48,051 nt of DNA from Chrysochromulina parva. Taxonomy: Eukaryota; Haptophyta; Prymnesiales; Chrysochromulinaceae. Every line of letters begins with the position of its first letter. The first letter of the stretch is position 1. Positions 1-8,750 of the stretch are shown in pieces. The notes beneath the pieces were generated by a model that saw nothing but the letters and a program-made list of their open reading frames with translations, searched no databases and was not told the origin of the DNA. The stretch spans positions 1 to 48,051 of the forward strand of contig PJAB01000070.1 in NCBI GenBank assembly GCA_002887195.1, read 5' to 3'. The translations under genes and the position numbers were made by a program.

Positions 1-1
1 G

Positions 2-1108
2 TTGCACAGCGCAGCGGGCAGTGCGGAGGCGGACGTGGCCGGCGTGCTCGATGCGATGAGGGCGGCCGGCATCGCGTTCTCACCCGTGGACGCGGCGACG
101 ATTGCGGCGCGCGAGGCGGCCACAGCGACGGCGGCAGAGGAGGCACCACGCGTACCATCGCCACTGCCGGCCACAGCGATGGCGGCAGAGGAGGCACCAC
201 GCGTACCATCGCCACCGCCCGTCCCTCCCCGACCATCCCGCCCACCACGTCCCCATTCGGCAGCACGGCAGCGCCCGCCTCCCGTTGGTCCCGTGCCGGC
301 CACCCTTACGCCGGCCGAGTTCGACGAGCTCCGTGCGGAGCTTGTGCCCAAGCGCGTGCAACTAGCCGAACCGCCGCCGCTGGACGCAACGCTGCCGCCG
401 CAGCACCGCGGCCCCGATGACTTCAACCAAACCGAGCTGCGCGCGCGTCGCGTCATCTTGGAGCAGCGCGCCGAGTACCTTCGTCGGGAGCGATTAGGCC
501 ATGCTGACCCTCGCTCTGAAATTGGCAGCGCGGCCGACCTGGATGATGGCCGTAGGTTGGGGCACGGCAGCGGCCATCAGCAACGACGCAGAGGCGCAAG
601 CTCTCCCAAGCGAGGCCACGCGCGGCCGCACTCGGCGCCGGCGCATCACGTCAAGAAGGTCTTGTCGGCCGACGGCACGGCGCAGCTCCTCGGGCCTCAC
701 CCACCCTCCGACGGCCCCGCCCTTTGGCCTCATGCAGGCACGCAGCAAGAGCGCAAGGTGCTTTTCGCCAAACACTACGCGACCAATGCGCGGCTGCAGC
801 AGGTGCATCGGATCTACGGGCAATATCTCGGCGCAGCTACCGTGCGACCGACGGCGCCGCGCATCATCCTGGTCGATGCGGGGCACGGGTGTACCTTCCC
901 GGTCCCGCATTCGCTGCCCGTAGAAGCGATGCGCCCCGCGCCTCGCCCCCCACGCCCCTCGAGCGCTCGCCATGGCGCTCGCTCGATCGCCGCGAGCCCC
1001 TCGGTGCGCGCGCCGCCGCCGCCGCCGCCGGGCGCTGGCATCAATCCGCCGTCGTCGACTGAGAAGGTTCTCGCCGAGGCGATGCGCGTGCTCGAGGCGG
1101 CCCATTAA
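2..1108 (+). CDS. Hypothetical low-complexity protein, C-terminal part
   Basis: The frame is open from the left edge to a TAA at 1106-1108, so the N-terminus lies outside the window. The visible 368 residues are rich in Ala, Pro and Arg, with two copies of a 17-residue Glu-Ala/Pro repeat near the start, an acidic/Arg-rich helical stretch (around residues 135-165) and a Pro-rich tail. A more ordered segment around residues 240-300 (KVLFAKHYATNARLQQVHRI) could be a small conserved domain, but I recognise no family. The open frame and GC-rich third positions support coding; other long open frames on both strands here are side effects of high GC. Function unknown. Confidence 0.55.
   Translation: MHSAAGSAEADVAGVLDAMRAAGIAFSPVDAATIAAREAATATAAEEAPRVPSPLPATAMAAEEAPRVPSPPPVPPRPSRPPRPHSAARQRPPPVGPVPATLTPAEFDELRAELVPKRVQLAEPPPLDATLPPQHRGPDDFNQTELRARRVILEQRAEYLRRERLGHADPRSEIGSAADLDDGRRLGHGSGHQQRRRGASSPKRGHARPHSAPAHHVKKVLSADGTAQLLGPHPPSDGPALWPHAGTQQERKVLFAKHYATNARLQQVHRIYGQYLGAATVRPTAPRIILVDAGHGCTFPVPHSLPVEAMRPAPRPPRPSSARHGARSIAASPSVRAPPPPPPGAGINPPSSTEKVLAEAMRVLEAAH
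120..218 (+). repeat. Two-copy 51-base coding tandem repeat
   Basis: Copies at 120-170 and 171-218 share the run GGCGGCAGAGGAGGCACC and keep the reading frame (17 codons each). They encode AEEAPRVPSP-type repeats in the low-complexity protein. Confidence 0.85.
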
Positions 1109-1315
1109 GACTTTACGAGCGCTGTGAAGAGTGCACATATGCCTGTCATCATGTCTTTGTAACATGCCATGTCATGATGCTTGTCCAGGTGTAACATGTC
1201 TAGTACATACGTCATACGATAGCTATACATACGCCGCGAGGGAGTTGTCGGTGGGGTGCGTGCGTACCGTGCTAGGTTGGGTGCTTCCCACTGTACACCA
1301 GATCCGCGCGTTTAC

Positions 1316-1321
1316 TATAAG
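1316..1321 (+). promoter_or_regulatory. TATA-like box (TATAAG)
   Basis: TATAAG lies in an AT-richer stretch 38 bases before the ATG at 1359 and 14 bases before the ATG at 1335. If it is a TATA box, transcription would begin around 1345, favouring the ATG at 1359. The same hexamer occurs at 47633-47638. Confidence 0.35.
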
Positions 1322-1358
1322 TTTACGATCTCGCATGCAACCGACACAACGTAAAATT

Positions 1359-4196
1359 ATGGATCCACCGCGGATGAACCTCGTCGTGCCCGGCACACTT
1401 GACTGCGACTCGCGCACTCTCCGTATCTGTCGACTCACCCTTGTCGATGGCGCTCACTGGGATGACGTATCCGCATCACTCGCTCACGAGCACCTTGACG
1501 AGGTTCTCCCGGTGCCGTCATTTGCAGCGGTCATCTTCTCGACGAGCGGCAAGAAGGCGGCGAAGGCCTGCATTCGCTGTGATGTGCGTGTGGCCCAGCT
1601 GCATGATGATGAGCCCCTCGGGGACGACCTTCCCCAGCTCGCCATCGCGCTCGTGTCGTGGCTCCGCGGGGCGCTTCGGCGGCATGGCCACGTGCCACTG
1701 GCGAACGGGCTGCTGCTTGACACGTATGGTCTTGAGAGAGCCACCGACAGATCTCCTCCGTCCCATCAGCTGCAGACGGCCGCGTGCATTGCTGTCTCCG
1801 GCCTTAACGTGGAGCCAAGCAGCGACGGTCACGGCGGCCTATCGCTGCAGCTGTCGGTGCGCATCGAGGGCCGACGGCTCTTTAGTGGCACCATCGGTCA
1901 CGCCGCGCAGCACCTGCTGACGTCGGCGGAGCAGACGACGCTCCGCAATCGCGGCCACGTCGAGCTTCAGCACCGACTCGAGTCCGAGGGCGGTCCGGCG
2001 CCCCCGCAGTGCCGGCTACTGCCTTATCTGCACAAGCACTCGCTGCTGCGGCTAGATACGCACCTGCCGCCGCTGCCGCCGGCGGACGACGCCGCGGATG
2101 ACGCCGCAGAAGATGCCACCGATCACGCGGAACCGCTGGCACCGCGCGATGCCGAGGGCCATCGGCGCCTATGGGGCGAGTCTCACGGGCTGTGGCTGCC
2201 TGCAACCGCGCTCGGACCCTTTGCGACCGTTGCATGCGCGTTCGGGCGCACCCTTATCGTGCCAGCGGCGTGCGTGTGGCCAGCCGCGCCGTTGCGCGCG
2301 CTGCGTTCCAATGAGGAGGTGCCCTGGGCGCCGTGCCTCCAACGCTTCATGTGCCTGATCGAGCGTCAGAGTCTGACGGCCCTTGGCAAAGCGAGCATGC
2401 GATTCACCCAAGGAGCGCCCGGCAGCGGGCTCCCGCCATCTGCGGAGGAGGAGGAGGGGGCAGCGGGTGGGGGCCCGCGCGGCGTTGGTGGGCGGGCAGC
2501 GGCGGCTGCGGCTGGCGGTACAGGTGAGTCGGCGGCTGCGTCGCTGAGTGCGCGCGTCTTCACCCCGTCGGGCATCTTCACCTCCGCCAAGGCTCTTATC
2601 ACTTCAGGAGGCGGCAGCGGCGCTCGCAGTAGCAGCGGCGCTGTAGCCAGCCTCGTCCCACCTCCGGGGCTTGAGCTCCTTTCGACGTCGCTCGCCTCGC
2701 GCGATGCCGCCCGCGCCCTCGCTCTTGCCATCGACGATGCCGACGACGTGTCTGCGCCTCGTGCACGGGTCAGTTACCCTGCGCCGTTGCCGACGTCGTC
2801 GCACGTGCCTGCTCTCTCACCTGCGTCGAGACCTCTACCGGGATGGTGCAAGGGACATGGATCGTCAGGTCGCGCGTCGGGCTTGGCGATGACGCCTTTA
2901 ACCGCAACCGCAGCCAAGCGGTCAAAGGAGCCAGTCTTCAACCCAGTCGCGTCGGGAGATCCTAGCGCCGCACCGACGCCAGCGGCAGGGATGGCGGCGT
3001 GGGCGGCAGCGGCTGCGACGGCACCGGAAGCGGCTAAGGAAGCGGCCGCCAAGCCGCCACCGCCGCCGCCGCCGTCTACTACCAAGCCACGGCCGCCGGC
3101 CAAGTCCCCGCCCTCAGCACCAGCTGCCCGAACGCCTCCAGCATGGGCCTCCAAACCGCCATCGACATCAGCCGCCCCCAAGGAGCCATCGCTGCCCTCG
3201 GCAACCACATCCAGGCCACCGCTGCCAGTGCCCTCGGCCACCACCCTGAAGCTGCCTGCGCCCTCGGCCACCACCCCGAAGCTGCCTGCGCCCTCGGCCA
3301 CCACTCCGAAGCTGCCTGCGCCCTCGGCCACCACCCCGAAGCTGCCTGCGCCCTCGGTCACCACCCCGAAGCTGCCTGCGCCCTCGGCCACCACCCCGAA
3401 GCTGCCTGCGCCCTCGGCCACCACCCCGAAGCTGCCTGCGCCCTCGGCCACCACCCCGAAGCTGCCTGCGCCCTCGGCCCTCAAAAAGCGGCGACCCGCA
3501 CCCGAAGCCATGGCAGAGGCTGCCAGCGGCCATACAAGCGTCGGCAACCCTCCGCCTTCCAAGCGCCGACGCGTCACATTCGCACCTGACGTCATGGGGG
3601 GCGAAGAGCACGAGGAGGTGGCCGGGAAGCCGACGCCACCGCTGCTGCTGCAACCGCCACGTAGCCCGCGCTGCACAGGGAAGGCGACTGCGCTGGCCAC
3701 AGCGCTCTCACTTGACCTCTTTGGCGATGGCGACGACGATAATGACGATGACGCACCTCCATCACCGCTCAGTACGCCGCTGCCCGAGGCGGCGCTCGAG
3801 GCGGCGGAGTTGTTCGGCGCGGAGGCTGGGTGCGCAGAGGCGTTCGGGAGGCTCGAGTGGCCAGGCGAGGAACCAAGCGAGTGGCTTCGCGACGACGGCA
3901 CGCTGACGCGGGCGGCATGCATGCTCGTCGAGGCGGCGGTACGTCGCTACGGACGCGCCCAGGACGGCGCCATGGGGCACACCGAGCTGTGCAGCCTCAA
4001 CTGTGCGATGGGAGGCGCCGATCTCGACCTAGAAGACTTTGAGCATGTGTGCAGCTTCAACGGCACAGATGTGACAGACGCATTCGCGGACGCCGCGGTG
4101 ACGAGTCAAGGCTTTGTGCGCTACATGTCTCAATACCTTGCGAGCGACTTCGACGAGGCGCGTGCTGATCTGCGCAAGCTTGGGCTGGTCGCTTGA
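1359..4196 (+). CDS. C18orf63/DUF4708-like protein with decapeptide repeats
   Basis: About 945 residues from the ATG at 1359; in-frame ATGs at 1335 and 1374 are alternatives. The first ~350 residues look folded. Their order of motifs (a Trp-x6-Leu-Pro stretch, GRTLIVPAACVWP, then CLQRFMCLIERQS) recalls the human C18orf63 family (DUF4708), a match made from memory. Then come Gly/Ala/Ser-rich linkers, a Pro-rich region, eight perfect-length decapeptides of the type KLPAPSATTP (3231-3470), a basic KKRRP, and KRRRVTF at about residue 735, which combines a nuclear-localisation-like cluster with an RVxF-type protein phosphatase 1 docking motif. An acidic stretch and a helical C-terminus with faint EF-hand-like spacing follow. 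A nuclear scaffold is an inference. Read as one exon. Confidence 0.6.
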   Translation: MDPPRMNLVVPGTLDCDSRTLRICRLTLVDGAHWDDVSASLAHEHLDEVLPVPSFAAVIFSTSGKKAAKACIRCDVRVAQLHDDEPLGDDLPQLAIALVSWLRGALRRHGHVPLANGLLLDTYGLERATDRSPPSHQLQTAACIAVSGLNVEPSSDGHGGLSLQLSVRIEGRRLFSGTIGHAAQHLLTSAEQTTLRNRGHVELQHRLESEGGPAPPQCRLLPYLHKHSLLRLDTHLPPLPPADDAADDAAEDATDHAEPLAPRDAEGHRRLWGESHGLWLPATALGPFATVACAFGRTLIVPAACVWPAAPLRALRSNEEVPWAPCLQRFMCLIERQSLTALGKASMRFTQGAPGSGLPPSAEEEEGAAGGGPRGVGGRAAAAAAGGTGESAAASLSARVFTPSGIFTSAKALITSGGGSGARSSSGAVASLVPPPGLELLSTSLASRDAARALALAIDDADDVSAPRARVSYPAPLPTSSHVPALSPASRPLPGWCKGHGSSGRASGLAMTPLTATAAKRSKEPVFNPVASGDPSAAPTPAAGMAAWAAAAATAPEAAKEAAAKPPPPPPPSTTKPRPPAKSPPSAPAARTPPAWASKPPSTSAAPKEPSLPSATTSRPPLPVPSATTLKLPAPSATTPKLPAPSATTPKLPAPSATTPKLPAPSVTTPKLPAPSATTPKLPAPSATTPKLPAPSATTPKLPAPSALKKRRPAPEAMAEAASGHTSVGNPPPSKRRRVTFAPDVMGGEEHEEVAGKPTPPLLLQPPRSPRCTGKATALATALSLDLFGDGDDDNDDDAPPSPLSTPLPEAALEAAELFGAEAGCAEAFGRLEWPGEEPSEWLRDDGTLTRAACMLVEAAVRRYGRAQDGAMGHTELCSLNCAMGGADLDLEDFEHVCSFNGTDVTDAFADAAVTSQGFVRYMSQYLASDFDEARADLRKLGLVA
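3231..3470 (+). repeat. Eight 30-base coding tandem repeats
   Basis: Eight contiguous 30-base units, each starting CCCTCGGCCACCACCC or a one-base variant (unit 1 has CTG for CCG, unit 5 has GTC for GCC). The near identity at DNA level indicates recent expansion or gene conversion. They create long open frames on the opposite strand that are not genes. Confidence 0.95.
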
Positions 4197-4565
4197 GCGT
4201 GCAAACACCGCACGCTGGTGCCGCGGGGGATGCGTGTGGTGTGTGCCGTCGTCCGTCTGCGCGTCTTGGCCCCGACGGTGGCTGTAATCGGAGACGGGTT
4301 GTGCCGACTCGCCACTCGCGCGCGTCTGTCCGCACCTCCGACGTAACCGGACGAGCGGCTGCCGCACTGCGCGCCCTGTCTCGTAGTCCGCCTGGGTCTG
4401 ACGCGATCATTTTGTGGGTCTGGTTTCCTCTAAAGAGCTCTGTAACTGCCCATGCCTGACGCACACCCGAGTATTCCTCGCCCGTACCACACCCAAGATA
4501 TGTCATGCTCGAGGCGCGCTGTCGTGTACACTGAACCGAACAGGGTACCGTCTGGACGCAATTAA
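4197..4565. other. Convergent intergenic spacer
   Basis: Both flanking genes end here (plus-strand gene at 4196, minus-strand gene at 4566). I see no gene, strong repeat or hairpin; it presumably holds two 3' UTRs. Confidence 0.6.
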
Positions 4566-5024
4566 TCAATTTTTCAGCTGCTTGATGAGGTCTTCAATCT
4601 TTGCCTTCACCCCGGGTGCTGCCTCAACGCCCTTGTCGATGCCCATCATGACGTAGCCCCCCGCCTTGTTTGCGTACTCCCCGATGATGTCTTTGCGCAA
4701 CGAGCAGTAGGCAGCCGCACCGCCTCCAATGAGGGCGGACAAGATGAAATCAGGAAAGAAGCCAGCGAAGTTGAAGATGGGCAGAAGGAAGACCAGCAGC
4801 GTGCCACCGATCGCCGCAGCGCTATAGGTGTTGTACGCATCGTCATCAAGGTTGTTCGGATTGTTCAGATCTTGCTCCTTGAGAATGCTATCAACGGCGC
4901 TGGGGAGCTCGATGCGCGGAATGTTGGTCTTCATCATCGGCGCAAGCGAGCGCGCCGCCGGGATCCTCATGAGCGAAGATGGCACGACGAAGGCCGCAGA
5001 GAGGGAGAAGAGTGCTGCCATCAT
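4566..5024 (-). CDS. Small plastid-targeted two-helix membrane protein
   Basis: 152 residues from paired ATGs at 5024/5021; 26 further in-frame residues upstream look untranslated. The N-terminus is a short hydrophobic signal peptide (MMAALFSLSAA) followed by Phe at residue 12 and a Ser/Arg/Ala-rich stretch, the bipartite presequence of nuclear-encoded plastid proteins in algae with complex red plastids. The mature part has an acidic segment, two adjacent hydrophobic helices (about residues 71-90 and 92-108) separated by a Phe/Pro turn, then an amphipathic C-terminal helix rich in Lys/Asp. The two-helix-plus-amphipathic layout resembles thylakoid CURT1/CAAD proteins in shape only; I cannot assign the family. 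Plastid location is well supported, function unknown. Confidence 0.75.
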   Translation of the reverse strand: MMAALFSLSAAFVVPSSLMRIPAARSLAPMMKTNIPRIELPSAVDSILKEQDLNNPNNLDDDAYNTYSAAAIGGTLLVFLLPIFNFAGFFPDFILSALIGGGAAAYCSLRKDIIGEYANKAGGYVMMGIDKGVEAAPGVKAKIEDLIKQLKN

Positions 5025-5348
5025 GGCTGCGTTGCCGAAACACAGAGCCGATGATTGCGAAGTGCCGTGTGCGTGCGCCTTAATTAAATCCAAAAATGGC
5101 AACTTAGTTGTGCCACGTTTCTACACAGCCCCTGCACTTGCTGAGGCCTCGGAACCGTGGGCGCCGTTTTCTAATGCGCCGAATGGCCATGGGTTGCCAA
5201 GCCCCTGCCGCTCCGCGGCTTCCGTGTGTGCCACTGCGCATGGCGGGGCTCCGAACCTCTCCAGACTTACCTAGACGCTGCGCTCGCACCTCCTCGCTCG
5301 CACCAGGCTCGCTCGCGCCGGCCACGCTCGCGCCGGCCCAGCACATGC
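5025..5348. other. Spacer with short GC-rich repeats
   Basis: Lies upstream of the plastid protein and downstream of the OGFOD3-like gene, both on the minus strand. Contains a small tandem repeat (GCTCGCGCCGGCCACGCTCG, about 5309-5342). No gene recognised. Confidence 0.5.
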
Positions 5349-6674
5349 TTACCTGCTCTTCGCCCGCCACGGCCACGGCTTGGCGAGCGCGGCGCTTAGG
5401 GCGACACTCATTTGGGGGCTTGTCTCCTTGGGCACGCCAGCACCAATCCCGTCGGGCCCGCCATAGCCGTGCTGCCGCTCAAAGGCGACGCGCTGCTCAT
5501 GAGCCCAGCCCGGATCCATGCCTTCGCACGCAAACCACATCTGGCATGCGATGCGTTCCCCATGCGTCACGGGCAGCATCTCGTGCATATTTTCAACGCC
5601 GGATGAAAAGACGAGCAGCCGACCTATCGAAGGCTCGATGCGCAGCCCCGCCGTCACGCGTGTGCCGGTACCGCCTGGAGCTTTGCCGTGATCCACCTCG
5701 TCCGCGATCCCCGTCTCTCCCCCCTTGACATCCTCGCCATGCTGTGACAAGTACATGATCGTCGTGAACAAGAACATCTCGTCGGTGTTCGTGTCACCGT
5801 GAAGCGAGCCAGGAGTCCAATCCAGCGGCGGCACGGGCCACTCCGCGCGCGGCTTCGAATTGCCCGTCCACCTGATGATATTCGAGCGGTAAAAGCGCAA
5901 CTGGCGCACGCCGTACCGCTCGGCGAGCACCGTCGCCGCGCGCGCCACGAGCATACGGAAGACGGGAGGCGAGTCGGGAACGTCCCAACGGAATGTGACA
6001 ATGGTGGCCGGCTCTCCCGGGAAAGCCTTGGGTGCGAGGGTACGCCGGAGCTCGTCCATCTCCGCGTGCGTCGCGAACCCGTCCACCACGCCGCGCACGC
6101 ACCTTCCATGACACTTCAGTCCCGTCCGGTCGAGGAACGCCTTGCGCCGCGATACATTTCGTGTGTAGTTGTTCAGCTTGTGCTGATCGAACTTGTCGAT
6201 GCACGGCAGCTCCCACGCGCGCACGCCGAAAAGCTCTCTCTTCGGCGACGGCGCCCATGTGCGCGTGTCCACCGCTGGCACTGTCACCACTGAGCTCGAA
6301 CCGACCGGCCACTTCTCGAGCTCAACGCCATCAGAGCAGCTCATGGCTCCGTCCGCATCGACTGGCTGAGCTACCGGGGCCGCCGATGGAATCGGCACCG
6401 ACGGCGAGGGAGGCCGCGCCGATAGCTCCGGAGAAAATCCATCGGCCGAGCACGACGCATGCAAATCGACCAGCGATTGGTGCCGCGTGCAGTAGGTGGT
6501 CCCCCTCACATACGTCGAGAGGTCGGCCGAGAGCGTCTCGCGCGCGTAGCACCTCCAAGCCGGCGGCCCGCCGCCGGCACCGGCGTCGAAGCGTGCAAAG
6601 AGCTCGTGCGACGTGCTGTGCGGGCAGTTTGAATGGCACCATGTCGAGAGCACCGCGTTACACGCTGCCGACAT
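5349..6674 (-). CDS. OGFOD3-like Fe(II)/2-oxoglutarate oxygenase (P4Hc fold)
   Basis: 441 residues. The C-terminal half is a prolyl-4-hydroxylase-type double-stranded beta-helix: HGD at 292-294 gives the first two iron ligands, GGET follows at 318-321, the distal His is in ENMHE (H364) and the 2-oxoglutarate Arg is in HGERIAC (R374). The run SGVENMHEMLPVTHGERIAC matches the layout of human OGFOD3/C17orf101. The N-terminal ~75 residues are Cys-rich (CHSNC, RCYA, YCTRH), suggesting a lumenal domain, but no signal peptide or TM segment is visible. A good acceptor (TTCATGCAG) lies just before the ATG, so an upstream exon with the anchor may exist beyond the repeat cluster. The reaction is expected to be 2OG-dependent hydroxylation of an unknown substrate in the secretory pathway. 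Confidence 0.82.
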   Translation of the reverse strand: MSAACNAVLSTWCHSNCPHSTSHELFARFDAGAGGGPPAWRCYARETLSADLSTYVRGTTYCTRHQSLVDLHASCSADGFSPELSARPPSPSVPIPSAAPVAQPVDADGAMSCSDGVELEKWPVGSSSVVTVPAVDTRTWAPSPKRELFGVRAWELPCIDKFDQHKLNNYTRNVSRRKAFLDRTGLKCHGRCVRGVVDGFATHAEMDELRRTLAPKAFPGEPATIVTFRWDVPDSPPVFRMLVARAATVLAERYGVRQLRFYRSNIIRWTGNSKPRAEWPVPPLDWTPGSLHGDTNTDEMFLFTTIMYLSQHGEDVKGGETGIADEVDHGKAPGGTGTRVTAGLRIEPSIGRLLVFSSGVENMHEMLPVTHGERIACQMWFACEGMDPGWAHEQRVAFERQHGYGGPDGIGAGVPKETSPQMSVALSAALAKPWPWRAKSR

Positions 6675-7277
6675 GAAGATTCCTGCATGAAAACACCGTT
6701 ACCGGTAAAAACACCGGACGCCTGTTCAAAGACACCGGGGATGAGCTTGCTTGCTTTACACCGGGGGGAGCCGGGACAATGTACCCGGTTCAAAGAGGGG
6801 GGAGCCGGGACACACACGGGACACACACGGGACACACGCACGGGACACCCGGTACAGAACTGTGTACCGGTAAAAAGACACCGGGGGGAGCCGGGACACA
6901 CACGGGACACGCGCGGGACACGCGGGCGCACAAAGTCACACGGACCACGCAGACAAACCTCACAACCATCCAAACCCACCAACAACACACATCCCGCACG
7001 TCACAGTACGGTTCTACCTGCTCTGGTGCTTTGGTGCGTCGAGCGCGCCGGGTTGTTCGTTTCGTGGGGGTTCGGTGTGCAATGGTGTGCATAGGGGCAG
7101 AACACTCCCTACCTACCTACCGTGCATTGACTGCGGCGACCAGATTCCACAAGAAAACACTAAAAGACACCGTCGGTGACGCCGAAATTCCGCGCCACGT
7201 GTCGCCAATCGCGGGGGAGCTTTGCGAGCTTCATCATTTCCGACACTGTCATTCGCAGATAGATCCCTTCCGTAAAG
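6675..7277. other. Head-to-head intergenic region
   Basis: Separates the divergent OGFOD3-like (minus) and 4-TM (plus) genes, so it should contain both promoters. The left half is the repeat cluster at 6700-6974. The rest (6975-7277) has no recognised feature beyond a CTACCTACCTACC run near 7110. Confidence 0.6.
6700..6974 (-). repeat. TACCGGTA-linked promoter-proximal repeat cluster, copy A
   Basis: Contains TACCGGTA at 6700-6707 and 6865-6872, three copies of GGGGGGAGCCGGGACA (6763-6778, 6797-6812, 6883-6898) and repeated CGGGACACACA words. Segment 6865-6974 is the reverse complement of a close copy at 27261-27368, with 33 identical bases at one end. In the sense of the downstream OGFOD3-like gene it ends 26 bases before the ATG, the same arrangement as the second copy. 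Confidence 0.85.
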
Positions 7278-8195
7278 ATGACGCAGCGCCTTATCGGAGT
7301 TGCCATGCGTCTCTTCGGGTGTTACGAGCAGCCGAAGGTGCTCGCCGAAGGAGAGATCAAAACGAGTCAGCGAGGATTCACAGCGACGACTCATAGGCCG
7401 GGGACGCAGTGGTTGGGCCTGGACGAGACGAATTACGACGAAAAGACGCTGCTTCAGCGTTATGACCGTGCCTTCAATACGCTGAGGCGTTGTGGCGCAA
7501 ACTTGCGTAAAGGGACGGGCGTGGATTCCAATGTCGACTTTGCATGCTTCTATGCGCTTGAGAAAGACGTGTTTACGGACAAGAGCACGCAAGTCGCCAC
7601 AGTTGCCCTCGTGGCGGCACTGCTCATCACCATGGTTCTGCCCACAGCACTGTCGCCGCAGGCGATGCCACTCTGCAGCACCGCCGACGACGCGATCCTC
7701 GAGGGCTGTGCCACGGATGTGCTGTTTAGCGTTTACATGGTCATGCTGCTCCTCTCTACGTGGGCCTTTACCTTGTGCATCCTCTGTGTTATCCTCATGG
7801 TTCGAGTGCTCACGCGGGGCTACACGGACATGGACACTCTTGTCTTGTGGATGAATTATGGCCGTCCTCTTGAAGGATTGTCAAACGTGTTCATGTACGT
7901 GGGGGTGATTGCCATCTGGGTCCAATTGGTCGTCGGCTTCTTTTTGTCCTACCCCACCAACGAGCTGGGGGTGCCGTACTTCGCCCTGGCGCTCCTGATC
8001 GTAATCGTCGTGCTCGTGCTCACCTTTGAGATAAAAGTTGGACAGGCTGGCTATGAGGCGCAGGATGTCCGGTGCAGAGCTTTCGCTGAGGCCTTCTGCA
8101 ACGCTGATGGGGAGCTCAAAGAAGAGTTCCGCAAGATAGCGTGGGCGGAGGAAGAGGCCAAGAAGGTTGTTGTTGTTGATAAGGTGAGCACTTGA
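7278..8195 (+). CDS. Orphan four-helix membrane protein
   Basis: 305 residues with four hydrophobic segments at about 104-124, 148-176, 203-224 and 231-250, a soluble N-terminal ~100 residues and a charged helical C-terminus (ELKEEFRKIAWAEEEAKK). The N-terminus lacks a signal peptide, so both ends are probably cytosolic. I do not recognise the family. The last codons read GATAAG-GTGAGC-ACT-TGA: the stop lies inside a perfect splice-donor context (AAG|GTGAGC), so the true C-terminus may be spliced. A candidate acceptor at GACTCAG before about 8253 opens a ~60-codon frame ending near 8437. Membrane-protein status is firm; the exact 3' end is not. Confidence 0.72.
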   Translation: MTQRLIGVAMRLFGCYEQPKVLAEGEIKTSQRGFTATTHRPGTQWLGLDETNYDEKTLLQRYDRAFNTLRRCGANLRKGTGVDSNVDFACFYALEKDVFTDKSTQVATVALVAALLITMVLPTALSPQAMPLCSTADDAILEGCATDVLFSVYMVMLLLSTWAFTLCILCVILMVRVLTRGYTDMDTLVLWMNYGRPLEGLSNVFMYVGVIAIWVQLVVGFFLSYPTNELGVPYFALALLIVIVVLVLTFEIKVGQAGYEAQDVRCRAFAEAFCNADGELKEEFRKIAWAEEEAKKVVVVDKVST

Positions 8196-8750
8196 AAGTG
8201 GCTCACCGTGTGATGGAGTTCCATGATGCCGTTGGTAACCACGAGACTCAGGCTGGCCGCCAACTCGGCAGCGAGGAGCTCCTCCTACGGGAGCCTCAAC
8301 GATCATGGGCTTCTCGTGAAGGCGTCGCTCTCGTACACGTGCTACCGGTGGAGCGGAATGGGTCGTATATGGTGTATATGAGAAAAGATGGGGCCATAAA
8401 GGGGCCAGGCTGGGCGCAGGAGTTTTGTGTCCAATAGTGGAGTTGGACAGCAGTGGAGTTGGAGCTTGGACGGCGACGAGGCCCGGTCCCGCGGCACCCG
8501 GGTGTCGGGTAGTATTTTCGGTAGTTTTTTCACGACTCAGATCGTTATCGTATCGCGCGGTGACGCTCGAGCCTCGACGTGAGCGTATCGTGTCGTTCCG
8601 CGCCATGGCGAGCTTCCACGGCTCATAGTCAAGCATAGGTTCAAGATGTCCAATAGAGAAAGACCTTAACTTTCGCATGCAACGCCTGTTTCGGTTATTA
8701 GTCTCTTCGGCCAAGGTACATGTAGCGCGGCTGTTCAGCTCGCACGAACG
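8196..8750 (+). other. Intergenic spacer, possibly with a 3' exon
   Basis: Between two plus-strand genes. A ~60-codon frame from about 8253 to 8437 might be a spliced C-terminal exon of the 4-TM gene; otherwise this is 3' UTR and the promoter of the cyclic-nucleotide-binding gene. No clear repeat or RNA gene. Confidence 0.4.

Noticed and set aside
3143..3653. Plus-frame GHHPEAACAL repeats and minus-frame GRGRRQLRGG repeats
   Set aside because: Both are other-frame readings of the same 30-base tandem repeat with no domain outside it.
2774..3922. 382-codon minus-strand frame of Gly/Ser/Ala repeats opposite the DUF4708-like gene
   Set aside because: It is the complement of the decapeptide repeat and Pro-rich region; the plus strand has the folded N-terminal domain and consistent codon bias.
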